Assembly: GCF_947502415.1 (NCBI RefSeq) | Contig: NZ_CANMZV010000028.1 | Span: forward strand, 1 to 55,292 | Length of the DNA stretch: 55,292 nucleotides | Direction: 5' to 3' | Origin: an uncultured Photobacterium sp. | Lineage (GTDB): Bacteria > Pseudomonadota > Gammaproteobacteria > Enterobacterales > Vibrionaceae | Part shown: piece after piece, positions 1-8,212 of the stretch | Layout: every line of letters begins with the position of its first letter | Numbering within the stretch: position 1 is the stretch's first letter | Program-made: the position numbers and the translations under genes | Notes under the pieces: model-generated | Told to the model about the DNA's origin: nothing | The model's input: only the letters and a program-made list of their open reading frames with translations | Database searches by the model: none

Positions 1-76
<76 letters not shown>

Positions 77-81
77 CATTC

Positions 82-112
82 AAGGCTCTAGTCGAAAGAC
101 TGGAGCCTTTTT
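82..112 (+). terminator. Rho-independent terminator after tRNA-Trp
   Basis: The arms AAGGCTCTAGTC and GACTGGAGCCTT fold around a GAAA-type loop and are followed by a run of T. It lies six bases after the tRNA CCA end, so it should end the tRNA transcript. Confidence 0.85.
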
Positions 113-119
113 CGTTATA

Positions 120-198
120 TGCCTCTAATTGGCAGAGCCATGGATTCCCCGAATACCCAAAAAAAGCGCGGTTGGGGCAAAGTTTTCGAATCTCTCTT
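120..198 (+). pseudogene. Decayed tRNA-Trp copy
   Basis: This stretch keeps recognisable pieces of the upstream tRNA-Trp in the same order. TAATTGGCAGAGC (126-138) matches the D-arm, TGGATTCCCC covers the anticodon-arm position, and TTCGAATCTCTC (185-196) matches the T-arm. The anticodon stem no longer pairs, extra bases interrupt the variable region, and no acceptor stem or CCA end is left. It should not make a functional tRNA. The duplication seems to include the terminator as well, because a weakened copy of the stem-loop follows at 199-236. Confidence 0.7.
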
Positions 199-236
199 AA
201 GGTCCTAGTTGAAGGGCTAGAGCTTTCTACCATTTT
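199..236 (+). repeat. Degenerate copy of the tRNA-Trp terminator
   Basis: AAGGTCCTAG and CTAGAGCTTT resemble the arms of the intact terminator at 82-112 (AAGGCTCTAG / CTGGAGCCTT), with several mismatches and a broken T run. It sits behind the decayed tRNA at the same relative distance as in the intact copy, which supports one duplication of tRNA plus terminator followed by decay. Confidence 0.55.
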
Positions 237-240
237 CTAA

Positions 241-271
241 AGCCTCGACAGAAATGTCGGGGCTTTTTGTG
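241..271 (+). terminator. Rho-independent terminator
   Basis: AGCCTCGACA and TGTCGGGGCT form a ten-base stem around GAAA, followed by TTTTTGTGTTTTG. It is the last of three stem-loops in a row after tRNA-Trp. It probably isolates the tRNA transcript from the convergent gene at 305-646. Confidence 0.8.
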
Positions 272-304
272 TTTTGTTATTTATGCAAGGGGAGCTTGGA
301 GGTG

Positions 305-646
305 TTAATACTTAACACATTTTACGTTTTCTGGACGGCAGAACATTGCGCTCTGAGCTTCATTACAATCTTCTACAGCCTTGGTAACGGCGCGTCCCCG
401 ACTCGATGATCGACCGATATATTCATTGCCGAAGGCAGCTAATTGGCATTGGTACATATGATTATTATTGCTTTGATATTCGCGCTCTTGTTCGATTTGT
501 TTCTGTAACCACTGGACTTGTTTGGAGAGCAGCATAATCTGCTGTTCAAGCTTAGCTATTCTGTTTTCATTGCGATCTTGGTTGGATGCAATGCTTGGTG
601 CAGATAATAGAAGTAGCGTGACTGAGAGTATGAGTGCTTTTTTCAT
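305..646 (-). CDS. Small secreted protein with coiled coil and four cysteines, unknown function
   Basis: The 113-residue product is not one I recognise. Residues 1-20 form a typical signal peptide ending ...SIA before SNQ, so it should be exported to the periplasm. Residues 28-58 are rich in Leu, Gln and Glu with heptad spacing and probably form a coiled coil. The C-terminal part has Cys67, Cys94, Cys103 and Cys110, enough for two disulfides. No lipobox is seen. I see no clear Shine-Dalgarno sequence before this ATG. The gene stands alone, convergent with the tRNA-Trp transcript. The real-gene call rests on the coherent signal peptide plus domain layout. Confidence 0.7.
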   Translation of the reverse strand: MKKALILSVTLLLLSAPSIASNQDRNENRIAKLEQQIMLLSKQVQWLQKQIEQEREYQSNNNHMYQCQLAAFGNEYIGRSSSRGRAVTKAVEDCNEAQSAMFCRPENVKCVKY

Positions 647-990
647 AAGGTATAACTAAACAGTGTTTTATTGTTTGTAAAGGTTAGCAAACTTGCCTGA
701 AATAGCCAATCCATAGTGTAATCGCGTTTTAGCGAATAGGTTTGGGTAAACTGTTTTAGGTGTAAGTTCATGCTTGTTAAAGCTGATGTGATTTAATCTT
801 GATTTTAAAAAGTGTGATCTTACTCCAAATGGTGTGTTTATTATTTTTATCAAGTAGCTAGACTAATGAGTTTTAGATATTGGCTAATTTATTAGTCAGT
901 AGAGTATAGAAATTAGGCATAAATGGGTGGGTAATAGATAGCAGGAGTGGTATCTTGTGGGCTTTGAAAATAACTCACATTGGAGTCAAC
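647..990. other. Intergenic stretch without a convincing gene
   Basis: AT-rich spacer between the divergent small secreted protein and the DUF1904 gene, so it should hold both promoters. I see no RNA gene or repeat. A 61-codon open frame at 668-853 on the minus strand has no signal, domain or ribosome-binding site and is not called. Confidence 0.5.
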
Positions 991-1326
991 ATGCCTCATC
1001 TTCGTTTCCGTGCTGTGGAGTTTGATACTGTAAAATCACTGTCAACAGCATTAGTGGATGATCTTCAGCCTTTGATGGCTTGTCCTCGCGAAGATTTCAC
1101 AATCGAGCATATTTCAACAACCTTCATTTTTGATGGTGATGTTTCTGATGCCTATCCATTTGTCGAAGTATTTTGGTTTGATCGAGGCCAGGATGTTCAG
1201 GATCAGGTTGCCCGTAAGGTCACGGACGCTGTTCGTCTTGCATTAGAAGAGCCGGAGCAAGATGTTGCTGTTATCTTCACTGCTCTTAAGCCGCATGCGT
1301 ATTATGATAACGGCGAGCATTATTAA
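991..1326 (+). CDS. DUF1904 family protein, tautomerase-like
   Basis: The 111-residue product starts MPHLRF and matches my memory of the DUF1904 family, small proteins with a fold related to the tautomerase/MIF superfamily. Proline is residue 2, so it becomes the N-terminal residue after Met removal, as in active tautomerases. Whether it is catalytic here is unknown. The frame is open upstream to 955, but ATG 991 is preferred because GGAG lies five bases before it and because family members begin with this MP. It ends about 75 bases before the yafD homologue and may share a transcript with it. Confidence 0.75.
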   Translation: MPHLRFRAVEFDTVKSLSTALVDDLQPLMACPREDFTIEHISTTFIFDGDVSDAYPFVEVFWFDRGQDVQDQVARKVTDAVRLALEEPEQDVAVIFTALKPHAYYDNGEHY

Positions 1327-1401
1327 TCAATTGAATTTTTTCTGTTTACTGTTTATGGCAGATCCGTGGCCAGGGGTTCTTTTGTTCCAAAAAAGGTAAT
1401 T

Positions 1402-2250
1402 ATGATGTCGCGCTATACAAAAGTTGTTGCTGGATTGGGAGTAGTCGCAGGAGCGTTGGGTGTCGGTGCATTGAATTGGTCATTTGATGTGGCAGATGCT
1501 CCGGAAGTTAGTGCAAATGTACTGGCGCCTCAATTTTCTTATCGCTGTATAGAGAGCGATATTGCAATGCCTTTAGATACTGATGGTCAGTTCACTGTCT
1601 CGGTGTGGAATATTTATAAACAGCAACGGGAAAATTGGCGTACAGCGCTGGATAATTTTTCACAGGACAGTGAGCTGGTGTTGCTTCAGGAAGCTAGCCT
1701 GAATCCGGGTCTGAGAGATTATTTGGATGATTCTTCCTGGAAAGTACGAATGGCGAATGCCTTTAAGTTTATGAACACTCCGGCAGGGGTTATGAACCTA
1801 TCCAGTGTGAATGCCAAGAAAACCTGCGCTTATCTGGCTATGGAACCTTGGATCCGTTTACCTAAATCAGCTTTGTTGTCTGAGTTTGCATTATCTGATG
1901 GCAGTACCTTGGTTGTCGTTAACTTGCATGGGGTGAATTTTGCTTTTGGGCTTGATGAGTATCGTGAGCAGCTAAATAGCCTTAAGTCGGTACTGACCCT
2001 GCATGACGGGCCAATTATTTTGGCTGGGGACTTTAATACTTGGCGACAGGCCCGTATGGATGCCGTTAATGATTTCGCAGCAAGTCTTGGGCTTAGTGAT
2101 GTTCACTTGCGGGAAGATCAGCGGGTGAAGATTTTAGGTAAACCGCTGGATCATCTGTACTACCGTGACTTAAGTCTTTTGGGGGCTGAGGCTCCTAAAA
2201 CTAATGCCTCTGATCATAACCCGATCATTGCCAGCTTTAGTCTGCAATAA
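1402..2250 (+). CDS. yafD: Endonuclease/exonuclease/phosphatase (EEP) family protein YafD
   Basis: The 282-residue protein has the ordered motifs of the metal-dependent EEP fold: VWNIYKQ (metal-site Asn), LLQEAS (metal-binding Glu), VVNLHGV, AGDFNTW (catalytic Asp and Asn) and SDHNPI (catalytic Asp-His) near the C-terminus. A hydrophobic stretch at residues 5-25 suggests a membrane anchor or uncleaved signal. The substrate of YafD is not established, and phosphodiester cleavage is inferred from the fold. A GTG at 1366 is possible, but ATG 1402 follows AAGG at good spacing. The adjacency to mltD, gloB, yafS, rnhA and dnaQ reproduces the E. coli order and supports the name. Confidence 0.85.
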   Translation: MMSRYTKVVAGLGVVAGALGVGALNWSFDVADAPEVSANVLAPQFSYRCIESDIAMPLDTDGQFTVSVWNIYKQQRENWRTALDNFSQDSELVLLQEASLNPGLRDYLDDSSWKVRMANAFKFMNTPAGVMNLSSVNAKKTCAYLAMEPWIRLPKSALLSEFALSDGSTLVVVNLHGVNFAFGLDEYREQLNSLKSVLTLHDGPIILAGDFNTWRQARMDAVNDFAASLGLSDVHLREDQRVKILGKPLDHLYYRDLSLLGAEAPKTNASDHNPIIASFSLQ

Positions 2251-2385
2251 TCATCAGTTGCTAACTCGTTACAGTTAAAGCTTGCAACGTGAATGGGCCG
2301 GCAAATAGCAAGCATGCTGTAAAGTCGTCGTTTGTGGGGAAGTGGAATACACTCCCCCGCACGATGAATGAGCTTTTATGAGGCG
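2251..2385. other. Spacer between convergent yafD and mltD, with a stem-loop
   Basis: The space between the two convergent stop codons holds a bulged inverted repeat at about 2336-2357 (GGGGAAGTG / CACTCCCC) without a T run on either strand. It could help end transcription from either side, but it is not a classic terminator. Confidence 0.3.
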
Positions 2386-4008
2386 TTACACACTTACCTT
2401 CGTGACATCGACATATAGCTTCAGCTTTTGGCCTGGTTTGAGGTATTTTTGGCCTTTGATTTGATTCCACTTCACCACATCTGACACTTTTACTTTGTAT
2501 CGCTTGGCAATGGTACTAAGGTTATCGCCCGAACGAACTTCATAGAAAATTGTGCGGATCACACCGCCGTTTTGGGTGTCTTTCCAAAGCGTCAGTTTTT
2601 GTCCGACACGAAGTGGTTTGCTCTTATTGATACCGTTCCATTTGGTGATTTGAGCAATAGAGACTTTCTGGCTACGTGCAATTGTCCATAGGCTATCCCC
2701 CGGCTGAACTTGATAGATAATACGGTAGCCGCCGCCATGTTTTTTTTGTGTTCTGGCCGCAAGGAGAGCCGAAATAGTCTCGCCGTCTTTCATTGCAACC
2801 GGGATCAGGATATGACGGCCAACTCGGATGTTGGTACCGGTCATATTGTTAGCCTGCTGGATCTGCTTGGTCGTCGTCTGGTGCCTATGAGCTAGCACAC
2901 TTAATGTATCGCCAGATTTAACCTTGTAGCGAACGACTTTCATTCCCTGACGACCATTTTTCTCGAATGCTTTGTTGAAGCGCGCGGCATTGTCGATAGG
3001 TAATAGCAGGTGGTTCGGGCCACTTGGGGCTGTTGCCCAATGATTATAGGCCGGGTTGAGGTTTTGTAATTCTTTAAGCTTCATACCGGCATAGTCGGCA
3101 GCCATCGCCAGATCCATTTGGGTTCCTGGCTTGATAATAGTGACTGCTGGCTTGTTCGTAATCGCCGGTACAGTGATACCGTATTTGGCCTGGTTCTTGA
3201 TGACATCGGCAACTGCCAGCAGTTTAGGAACATAGCCGCTGGTTTCGTTCGGGAGATCCAGAGACCAGAAGTCGGTTGGTTTACCGGCGGCCTTATTATG
3301 GCGGATGGCACGGAAGACTCGGCCTTCACCGGTATTGTATGCTGCCAGCGCATGCAGCCAGTTACCATCAAATTTACGGTTTAGGTATTCCAGAAGATCC
3401 AGAGCTGCCTGAGTGGATTCTACAACATCACGGCGACCGTCATACCACCAGTTCTGCTCTAAACCAAAGCGACGCCCTGTATCAGGGATAATTTGCCATA
3501 GACCGGCAGCTCGGCCATGGGAGTAGGCAAATTGGTCAAATGAACTTTCAACAATAGGCAGGAGTGCAAGTTCCAGGGGAAGGTTACGTTTTTCGATTTC
3601 TTCTGTGATGTAGTGCAGGAAAGGTTCTGCACGTTCGGCAACGGTTTTCAAATGGCCCGGATAGCGTAAATACCAGTTACGGTAATACTGTACACGCTTA
3701 TTATCCGGGATATCCGCTGCCAGTTGCATGCTGATGCGTTGCCACAAATCTTCCTGCTCTTGTGGTGTAGGAACTTTTACTGTTTCAATAACGACAGGTT
3801 CAACTGTTTTTTCTGGCGCAGTTACAGCTGCCGGTGTGGCAGTAGTCTGTATTTGAACGGGCGTTTCTTTCTCGTTTTTATTGGTATTTTTCTGTTCTTC
3901 TGCTGTATTTGTATTGGTATTTTTCTGTTCTTCTGCTGTATTTGTCGTGTTTGTAATTTGGCAACCAGCCAGTAATAGCGCACTTGCTAAAAAAAATCGG
4001 GATTTCAT
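2386..4008 (-). CDS. mltD: Membrane-bound lytic murein transglycosylase D
   Basis: MltD cleaves the MurNAc-GlcNAc bond of peptidoglycan and forms 1,6-anhydro ends. This 540-residue lipoprotein has a lipobox LLAGC with Cys16, so it is probably anchored in the outer membrane. A linker of about 60 residues follows. The SLT domain lies at roughly residues 100-270, with catalytic Glu154 in PIVESSFDQ and the AYNTGEGRV motif near 223-231. Three LysM repeats follow in the last 190 residues (each with an SGD/PGD...L...A pattern), which bind glycan chains. The linker has a perfect in-frame duplication of 11 residues (DNA 3880-3945). The gene is read opposite to gloB's upstream neighbour yafS and lies in the conserved mltD-gloB pair. 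Confidence 0.95.
   Translation of the reverse strand: MKSRFFLASALLLAGCQITNTTNTAEEQKNTNTNTAEEQKNTNKNEKETPVQIQTTATPAAVTAPEKTVEPVVIETVKVPTPQEQEDLWQRISMQLAADIPDNKRVQYYRNWYLRYPGHLKTVAERAEPFLHYITEEIEKRNLPLELALLPIVESSFDQFAYSHGRAAGLWQIIPDTGRRFGLEQNWWYDGRRDVVESTQAALDLLEYLNRKFDGNWLHALAAYNTGEGRVFRAIRHNKAAGKPTDFWSLDLPNETSGYVPKLLAVADVIKNQAKYGITVPAITNKPAVTIIKPGTQMDLAMAADYAGMKLKELQNLNPAYNHWATAPSGPNHLLLPIDNAARFNKAFEKNGRQGMKVVRYKVKSGDTLSVLAHRHQTTTKQIQQANNMTGTNIRVGRHILIPVAMKDGETISALLAARTQKKHGGGYRIIYQVQPGDSLWTIARSQKVSIAQITKWNGINKSKPLRVGQKLTLWKDTQNGGVIRTIFYEVRSGDNLSTIAKRYKVKVSDVVKWNQIKGQKYLKPGQKLKLYVDVTKVSV
3880..3945. repeat. Tandem repeat, two units of 33 bp, inside mltD
   Basis: Two identical 33-base units stand head to tail (3880-3912 and 3913-3945). 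The unit is a multiple of three and encodes an 11-residue Asn/Thr/Glu/Gln-rich linker segment just after the lipobox. Copy-number change would alter linker length without a frameshift. Confidence 0.9.
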
Positions 4009-4078
4009 GGAACCTGCCTAAAGCCAAAATAGTCCGTGATGATACTGTCCTAACTACCTTGGAGACAAGTGATGAAGG

Positions 4079-4837
4079 TCAAAATTCGTCTTTCCAGCGG
4101 CGCAGTGCGGCAAAGGTTTCCAGATCGCTATCGTCAAATGCTTTATCTGCCACTGATTTTTTGATGCTGGACTGATCGCAGCGTAAAAATGGATTGATTA
4201 ATTTTTCCTGCCTTAGCGTCGACGGGATAGTACTGACTCCATGCGCACGAAGTCGGCTGACTTCTTCACGGTAGCGCTGCAGATGCGGGTTGTCCTGCTC
4301 AGCAACAAGCGCAAAGGCTAGGTTACTGCTGGTGTATTCGTGGGCACAGTAAACCTCGGTTTCATCTGGAAGGGCGGCAATTTTCTGTAGTGAGGTATAC
4401 ATTTGGGCCGGTGTACCTTCAAAGAGGCGTCCGCAGCCTGCTGAAAAGAGTGTATCGCCGCAGAAGAGCTTTTCGTCACCGACATAGGCAACGTGGCCCA
4501 GGGTATGGCCAGGGACGCTGATTACCATAAAGCGTTCACCAAAAATTTCGACCTGATCACCGTCGTCGACGGTCTGGGTAACACCGGGAATGGGTTCTGC
4601 GGTAGGGGCGACAATCGTGATTTGCGGGTATTTGCGCTTTAGCTCACTGATCCCACCGATATGGTCATGGTGATGATGGGTGATCAGAATGGCATCCAGT
4701 GTGAGTTGCTGTTCTTCTAACATCTTGATTACAGGTGCTGCTTCACCGGGATCAACAACAACGCAATGTTTATCTGGACTGTGAATCAACCAGATGTAAT
4801 TGTCGTTAAATGCAGGTATGCTTTTTACTGTCAGCAT
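4079..4837 (-). CDS. gloB: Hydroxyacylglutathione hydrolase (glyoxalase II)
   Basis: GloB hydrolyses S-lactoylglutathione to D-lactate and glutathione, the second step of methylglyoxal detoxification in the cytoplasm. The 252-residue product has the metallo-beta-lactamase motif THHHHDH at residues 53-59, followed by the further metal ligands in PGHTLGH, CGDTLF and CAHEYT, and ends with the typical RRWKDEF. The open frame extends to 4939, but ATG 4837 is preferred. It has GGAG upstream at good distance, gives the family's length (about 251), and avoids overlap with the divergent yafS gene, which starts 40 bases away. Confidence 0.95.
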   Translation of the reverse strand: MLTVKSIPAFNDNYIWLIHSPDKHCVVVDPGEAAPVIKMLEEQQLTLDAILITHHHHDHIGGISELKRKYPQITIVAPTAEPIPGVTQTVDDGDQVEIFGERFMVISVPGHTLGHVAYVGDEKLFCGDTLFSAGCGRLFEGTPAQMYTSLQKIAALPDETEVYCAHEYTSSNLAFALVAEQDNPHLQRYREEVSRLRAHGVSTIPSTLRQEKLINPFLRCDQSSIKKSVADKAFDDSDLETFAALRRWKDEF

Positions 4838-4877
4838 GTAATTTGTCTCCAGCCTTTGAGGTGTTGAGCCATAACTT

Positions 4878-5621
4878 ATGAAGCCAGCCCGCGCATTAAA
4901 AGAGATTGAACCGCCACATTCCTGGTCGCAAGTCGTCAATGGTGCATGGGCATCGGAGCTGCTACAGGCACAGCTTGACGAATGGTGGCCTAAACTGTTT
5001 GGCTACCATATGCTGAAGCTGGGTGGTTTAAGTTGTGAGTTAGCCAGTGGTTATTGTAACATTCAGCATCAAATTTGTATTGATAAGTTCAACCCACAGC
5101 ATAACGTCATTGCGGATTCTTTTGCCCTTCCTTTCGTTGAAAAATCCTTCGATGCCTGCGTATTGGCCCACCAGTTAGATTACTGCCCCGATCCTCACCG
5201 TTTATTGCGTGAAGTTGACAGGGTGACGGTTGATGACGGTTATATGCTGATAAGTGGCTATAATCCAATAAGTCTTCTCGGAATGCGTGGGATATTGCCC
5301 TGGAATCGCAAGCGATATCCGTGGAAGGGGCGGATGTTTATGCCAATGCGGATAAAGGATTGGCTTGGTGTGCTTAACTATGAAGTTGTTTTCCACGAGA
5401 ACTTTGCGGTATTACCGGCAACGCGCCATCAGGCCTGTCTGGCTTGGGCGGAAAACCTTTTGGTTGATACCTGTTCTTCGGTTGGTAGTATGTACTTGAT
5501 TGTTGCGCGTAAGCGTACGTTTCCACTCAAGCCAATCAAGCCGACCTGGAAAATACGGCGCCAGTTAGCGCCGCTCGGGGTCAATTGCCGTACTAAGGTA
5601 AGCCAGAGAGTTAAAGGCTAG
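4878..5621 (+). CDS. yafS: SAM-dependent class I methyltransferase YafS
   Basis: The 247-residue cytoplasmic protein has a Methyltransf_11-type core. A weakened glycine-rich region is followed by FALPFVEKSFDACVLAHQLDYCPDP, the stretch that in this family follows the SAM-binding strands, and then LLREVDRVTVDDGYMLISGYNP. The substrate is unknown. The position between divergent gloB and convergent rnhA is the same as for yafS in E. coli, which is the basis for the symbol. The start codon lies only 40 bases from that of gloB, so the two promoters overlap. Confidence 0.85.
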   Translation: MKPARALKEIEPPHSWSQVVNGAWASELLQAQLDEWWPKLFGYHMLKLGGLSCELASGYCNIQHQICIDKFNPQHNVIADSFALPFVEKSFDACVLAHQLDYCPDPHRLLREVDRVTVDDGYMLISGYNPISLLGMRGILPWNRKRYPWKGRMFMPMRIKDWLGVLNYEVVFHENFAVLPATRHQACLAWAENLLVDTCSSVGSMYLIVARKRTFPLKPIKPTWKIRRQLAPLGVNCRTKVSQRVKG

Positions 5622-5646
5622 CCATTAGAGCTGTATTGGAAGCTCG

Positions 5647-6108
5647 TTATGCTTGGTAGCCTGTGTCGTCTTTCGACGGAGACTCAGCTGCGGTTCGGGC
5701 AAGCTCGTCACAACGCTCGTTTTCTGGATGCCCTGCGTGGCCTTTTACCCAGTGCCATTTTACTTGGTGGCGTTGGCTTTCCTCGTCGAGGCGTTGCCAG
5801 AGGTCGGCATTTTTGACTGGTTTTTTATCTGCGGTTTTCCAGCCGCGCTTTTTCCAGTTGTGGATCCACTGGGTGATTCCCTGACGAACGTACTGGCTGT
5901 CGGTTGTGAGATCAACGTGGCAGGACTCTTTCAGGCTCGAGAGGCCGACAATCGCCGCCAGCAATTCCATTCGGTTGTTGGTGGTCATGAAAAAGCCGTC
6001 ACTGAGCTCTTTCTCATGCTGTTTATAGCGCAAAACAGTACCGTAGCCTCCAGGACCAGGATTTCCAAGGCAAGAACCGTCGGTGAAAATTTCTACCTGC
6101 TTAGTCAT
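5647..6108 (-). CDS. rnhA: Ribonuclease HI
   Basis: RNase HI cuts the RNA strand of RNA-DNA hybrids and removes R-loops and primer remnants. The 153-residue product has every catalytic residue at the E. coli position: Asp10 (FTDGSC), Glu48 (NRMELLA), Asp70 (TTDSQY), His124 (KGHAGH) and Asp134. The substrate-binding basic segment NWKKRGWKTADKKPVKN is also present. The frame is open to 6357, but that extension would overlap dnaQ, and ATG 6108 gives exactly the family length. It is divergent from dnaQ with a 51-base shared promoter region, an arrangement known from E. coli. Confidence 0.97.
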   Translation of the reverse strand: MTKQVEIFTDGSCLGNPGPGGYGTVLRYKQHEKELSDGFFMTTNNRMELLAAIVGLSSLKESCHVDLTTDSQYVRQGITQWIHNWKKRGWKTADKKPVKNADLWQRLDEESQRHQVKWHWVKGHAGHPENERCDELARTAAESPSKDDTGYQA

Positions 6109-6159
6109 ATTTGGTAGTATTCGCTTTAGGAAAAACTTTAGTCTGACACAATCGCTACT

Positions 6160-6891
6160 ATGAAAGCCACTAACGAACGTATAATTGTATTCGATACCGA
6201 AACAACCGGTATGAATATGACCGGCCCTCACTATGAAGGGCACCGTATTATTGAAATCGGTGCGGTTGAGATTATCAACCGTAAACTGACTGGCAACAGT
6301 TTTCACGTTTACATCAAACCGGATCGGGAAATCGATGCTGAAGCGGTTGATGTTCACGGTATTACAGATGAATTTTTGCTAGATAAACCGTCTTATAAAG
6401 ATATCCATGAAGAATTTATGGAGTTTATTCGCGGGGCGGAGCTGGTGGCTCACAACGCGCCCTTCGATATCGGCTTCATGGATTACGAGTTTAGTAAGCT
6501 GGGTCGGCCGATAGGTAAGACGGAAGATTTTTGCAAGGTGACCGATACCCTGGAAATGGCCAAGCGGCTTTTTCCGGGGAAAAGAAACAACCTTGATGTG
6601 CTTTGTTCCCGTTACGGTATAGATAACTCGCACCGTACTCTCCACGGGGCATTGCTCGATGCCGAGATCCTGGCAGATGTTTATCTGATGATGACCGGTG
6701 GCCAGACATCGCTGGCACTGAGTTCCGGTAACAGCGATAGTGATGACGGTGCAGAAAGTACGATCCGGCGTCTGGCTTCAGGAAGAAAAGCGCTAAAGAT
6801 CATCCGTGCATCGGCCGATGAATTACAAGCGCATGAATCGCGCTTGGATATTATCGAGAAAAAAGGTGACGTCTCGCTTTGGCGTCAATAG
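6160..6891 (+). CDS. dnaQ: DNA polymerase III epsilon subunit (3'-5' proofreading exonuclease)
   Basis: Epsilon proofreads for the replicative polymerase within the alpha-epsilon-theta core. This 243-residue protein has the DEDDh exonuclease motifs: ExoI VFDTETTG with Asp12 and Glu14, ExoII HNAPFDIGF, and ExoIII-epsilon HGALLDAEILADVY with the catalytic His and Asp. The C-terminal 60 residues form the variable linker that contacts alpha. The length matches the E. coli protein (243). It is divergent from rnhA and followed after seven bases by a TIGR03503-type gene that is probably cotranscribed. Confidence 0.97.
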   Translation: MKATNERIIVFDTETTGMNMTGPHYEGHRIIEIGAVEIINRKLTGNSFHVYIKPDREIDAEAVDVHGITDEFLLDKPSYKDIHEEFMEFIRGAELVAHNAPFDIGFMDYEFSKLGRPIGKTEDFCKVTDTLEMAKRLFPGKRNNLDVLCSRYGIDNSHRTLHGALLDAEILADVYLMMTGGQTSLALSSGNSDSDDGAESTIRRLASGRKALKIIRASADELQAHESRLDIIEKKGDVSLWRQ

Positions 6892-6898
6892 GTGTTAT

Positions 6899-8140
6899 AT
6901 GCGGTGGTTATTACTTCTGGTGATGTTGCTCCCGGTGCTGTCTTGGGCGAAAGACAGTACCGCTATGTCGTGGCTGGATAACCGCTTTCGTGTGGATCCA
7001 ACGGTGGAGCAGGTCTCGTTTGTTGTTAAGCGAGAGGTAGACAGTCGCTCGGTAGTGTTGGTGCGTCCTGATGGGGTGAAATATTACTCCTGGCGCCATC
7101 CTGAGAATGTGTCCTGGTACGATGAACCCGGGATGGACATTATTTCTATTGAGAAGCCGATGCCCGGCCCTTGGCAAGCTGTAGGTAAGGTGACTCCGAC
7201 TAATCAGGTGACGGTTTTGTCGGATTTGAAGCTCGAGGTGGCTAATTTGCCGTCTAGGCTGTATCAATCTGAAACGTTGAAGTTTACAGCTCGCCTTACT
7301 CAGGGCGGGAAGTTACTGACCGCGCATGATTTCCTTGACCGCCTTAAGTTATCGGTGGTGTTTTACGAATTTGTCGAGGATGTTGAAAGCTTGCCGAAAG
7401 AGGCACGGCCGGGGCCGATAGTGCTGGGGGAGTTTGCTGACGACGGGCTGGATTTTGATGAAGTTCCGGGTGACGGGGTCTTTACTGTTGCTCTGCCTAT
7501 CGACATTATGCCGGGTAAATATCGCGTTAAGCTCAACTCAGGCAACGGAATTTTTCTGCGAACGGTTGAGCAGCAGGTGCTTATTTATCCTCCGCCAATG
7601 ACAGCTAGCTTTATCCAGGGACGCGGGGCGAATGAGTCGCATCAGGTTGTTGTCGAGACCGAGGAAGGAGCTTTGCTGCCTGGCTCGTTAGCCGCTCATA
7701 TCGAACAGGAGGACACGGAAGGTAAGGTGATTATCAGTCAGCAACATGCGCTTACCGATGAAGACGGACTGAAGGTTAGGTTGCCTAACGGAAAGTTGCC
7801 AGGCAGTTATGCGTGGTCTGGATGGTTATATGCGACGGATAATTTTAACAACCGTGAACTTATCTTTAAATTGCCGAAGAACCACTTTGCAGTGATGGCA
7901 GAGTTGCAGCTGGACCGTAATCTTGAAGAATTCCGGGCTCAGCAGGAAGCAAAAGCGAAGCGGGCTGAAATGCAGCGCTTGGAGGAAGAAAAACAGGCAG
8001 CTCGCACCAAGGCGTTGAAAGTTATTCTTGTCGTTAATCTTTTGATTGTTGTGCTGGTGGTGGCGATTAGCTTCCTGTGGCGCAAACGTAAATTGAAGAA
8101 AGTGCTGGAAGATAAGTCGCTGGTGGTGCCAGCGCCTTAA
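6899..8140 (+). CDS. TIGR03503 family membrane-anchored protein, function unknown
   Basis: The 413-residue product starts with a signal peptide (residues 1-17, ...LPVLSWA). It has a large extracytoplasmic region with beta-rich modules, including the calcium-loop-like FADDGLDFDEVPGDGVF. A charged coiled coil (about residues 345-375) then leads to one C-terminal membrane helix and a basic cytoplasmic tail. It is therefore probably anchored in the inner membrane with its bulk in the periplasm. I recognise it as the TIGR03503 family that sits next to dnaQ or fadE in Vibrionaceae. No function is known to me. The start ATG 6899 lies after AGGT and replaces a longer frame that overlaps dnaQ. Confidence 0.75.
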   Translation: MRWLLLLVMLLPVLSWAKDSTAMSWLDNRFRVDPTVEQVSFVVKREVDSRSVVLVRPDGVKYYSWRHPENVSWYDEPGMDIISIEKPMPGPWQAVGKVTPTNQVTVLSDLKLEVANLPSRLYQSETLKFTARLTQGGKLLTAHDFLDRLKLSVVFYEFVEDVESLPKEARPGPIVLGEFADDGLDFDEVPGDGVFTVALPIDIMPGKYRVKLNSGNGIFLRTVEQQVLIYPPPMTASFIQGRGANESHQVVVETEEGALLPGSLAAHIEQEDTEGKVIISQQHALTDEDGLKVRLPNGKLPGSYAWSGWLYATDNFNNRELIFKLPKNHFAVMAELQLDRNLEEFRAQQEAKAKRAEMQRLEEEKQAARTKALKVILVVNLLIVVLVVAISFLWRKRKLKKVLEDKSLVVPAP

Positions 8141-8167
8141 GTGGTTTTGCAAACAAACCAGAAATAA

Positions 8168-8194
8168 AAAGGGAAGCGAATGCTTCCCTTTTTT
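8168..8194. terminator. Bidirectional terminator between TIGR03503 gene and fadE
   Basis: GGGAAGC and GCTTCCC pair around GAAT, with A residues before and T residues after, so it can act on both convergent transcripts. Confidence 0.85.
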
Positions 8195-8212
8195 CATTCG
8201 ACCTTGATTAAA

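Noticed and set aside
816..840. Half CRP-like site TGTGATCTTACTCC
   Set aside because: Only eight of ten consensus bases in AT-rich DNA, with the right half poor. It is not distinguishable from chance.
668..853. Open frame of 61 codons in the first intergenic stretch
   Set aside because: No ribosome-binding site, signal or domain, and the composition is like spacer DNA.
4838..4939. Extended start of gloB
   Set aside because: It overlaps the divergent yafS gene, and the shorter start has a good ribosome-binding site and family length.
6109..6357. Extended start of rnhA
   Set aside because: It would run through the shared promoter and into dnaQ. The shorter form matches the family length and residue numbering exactly.
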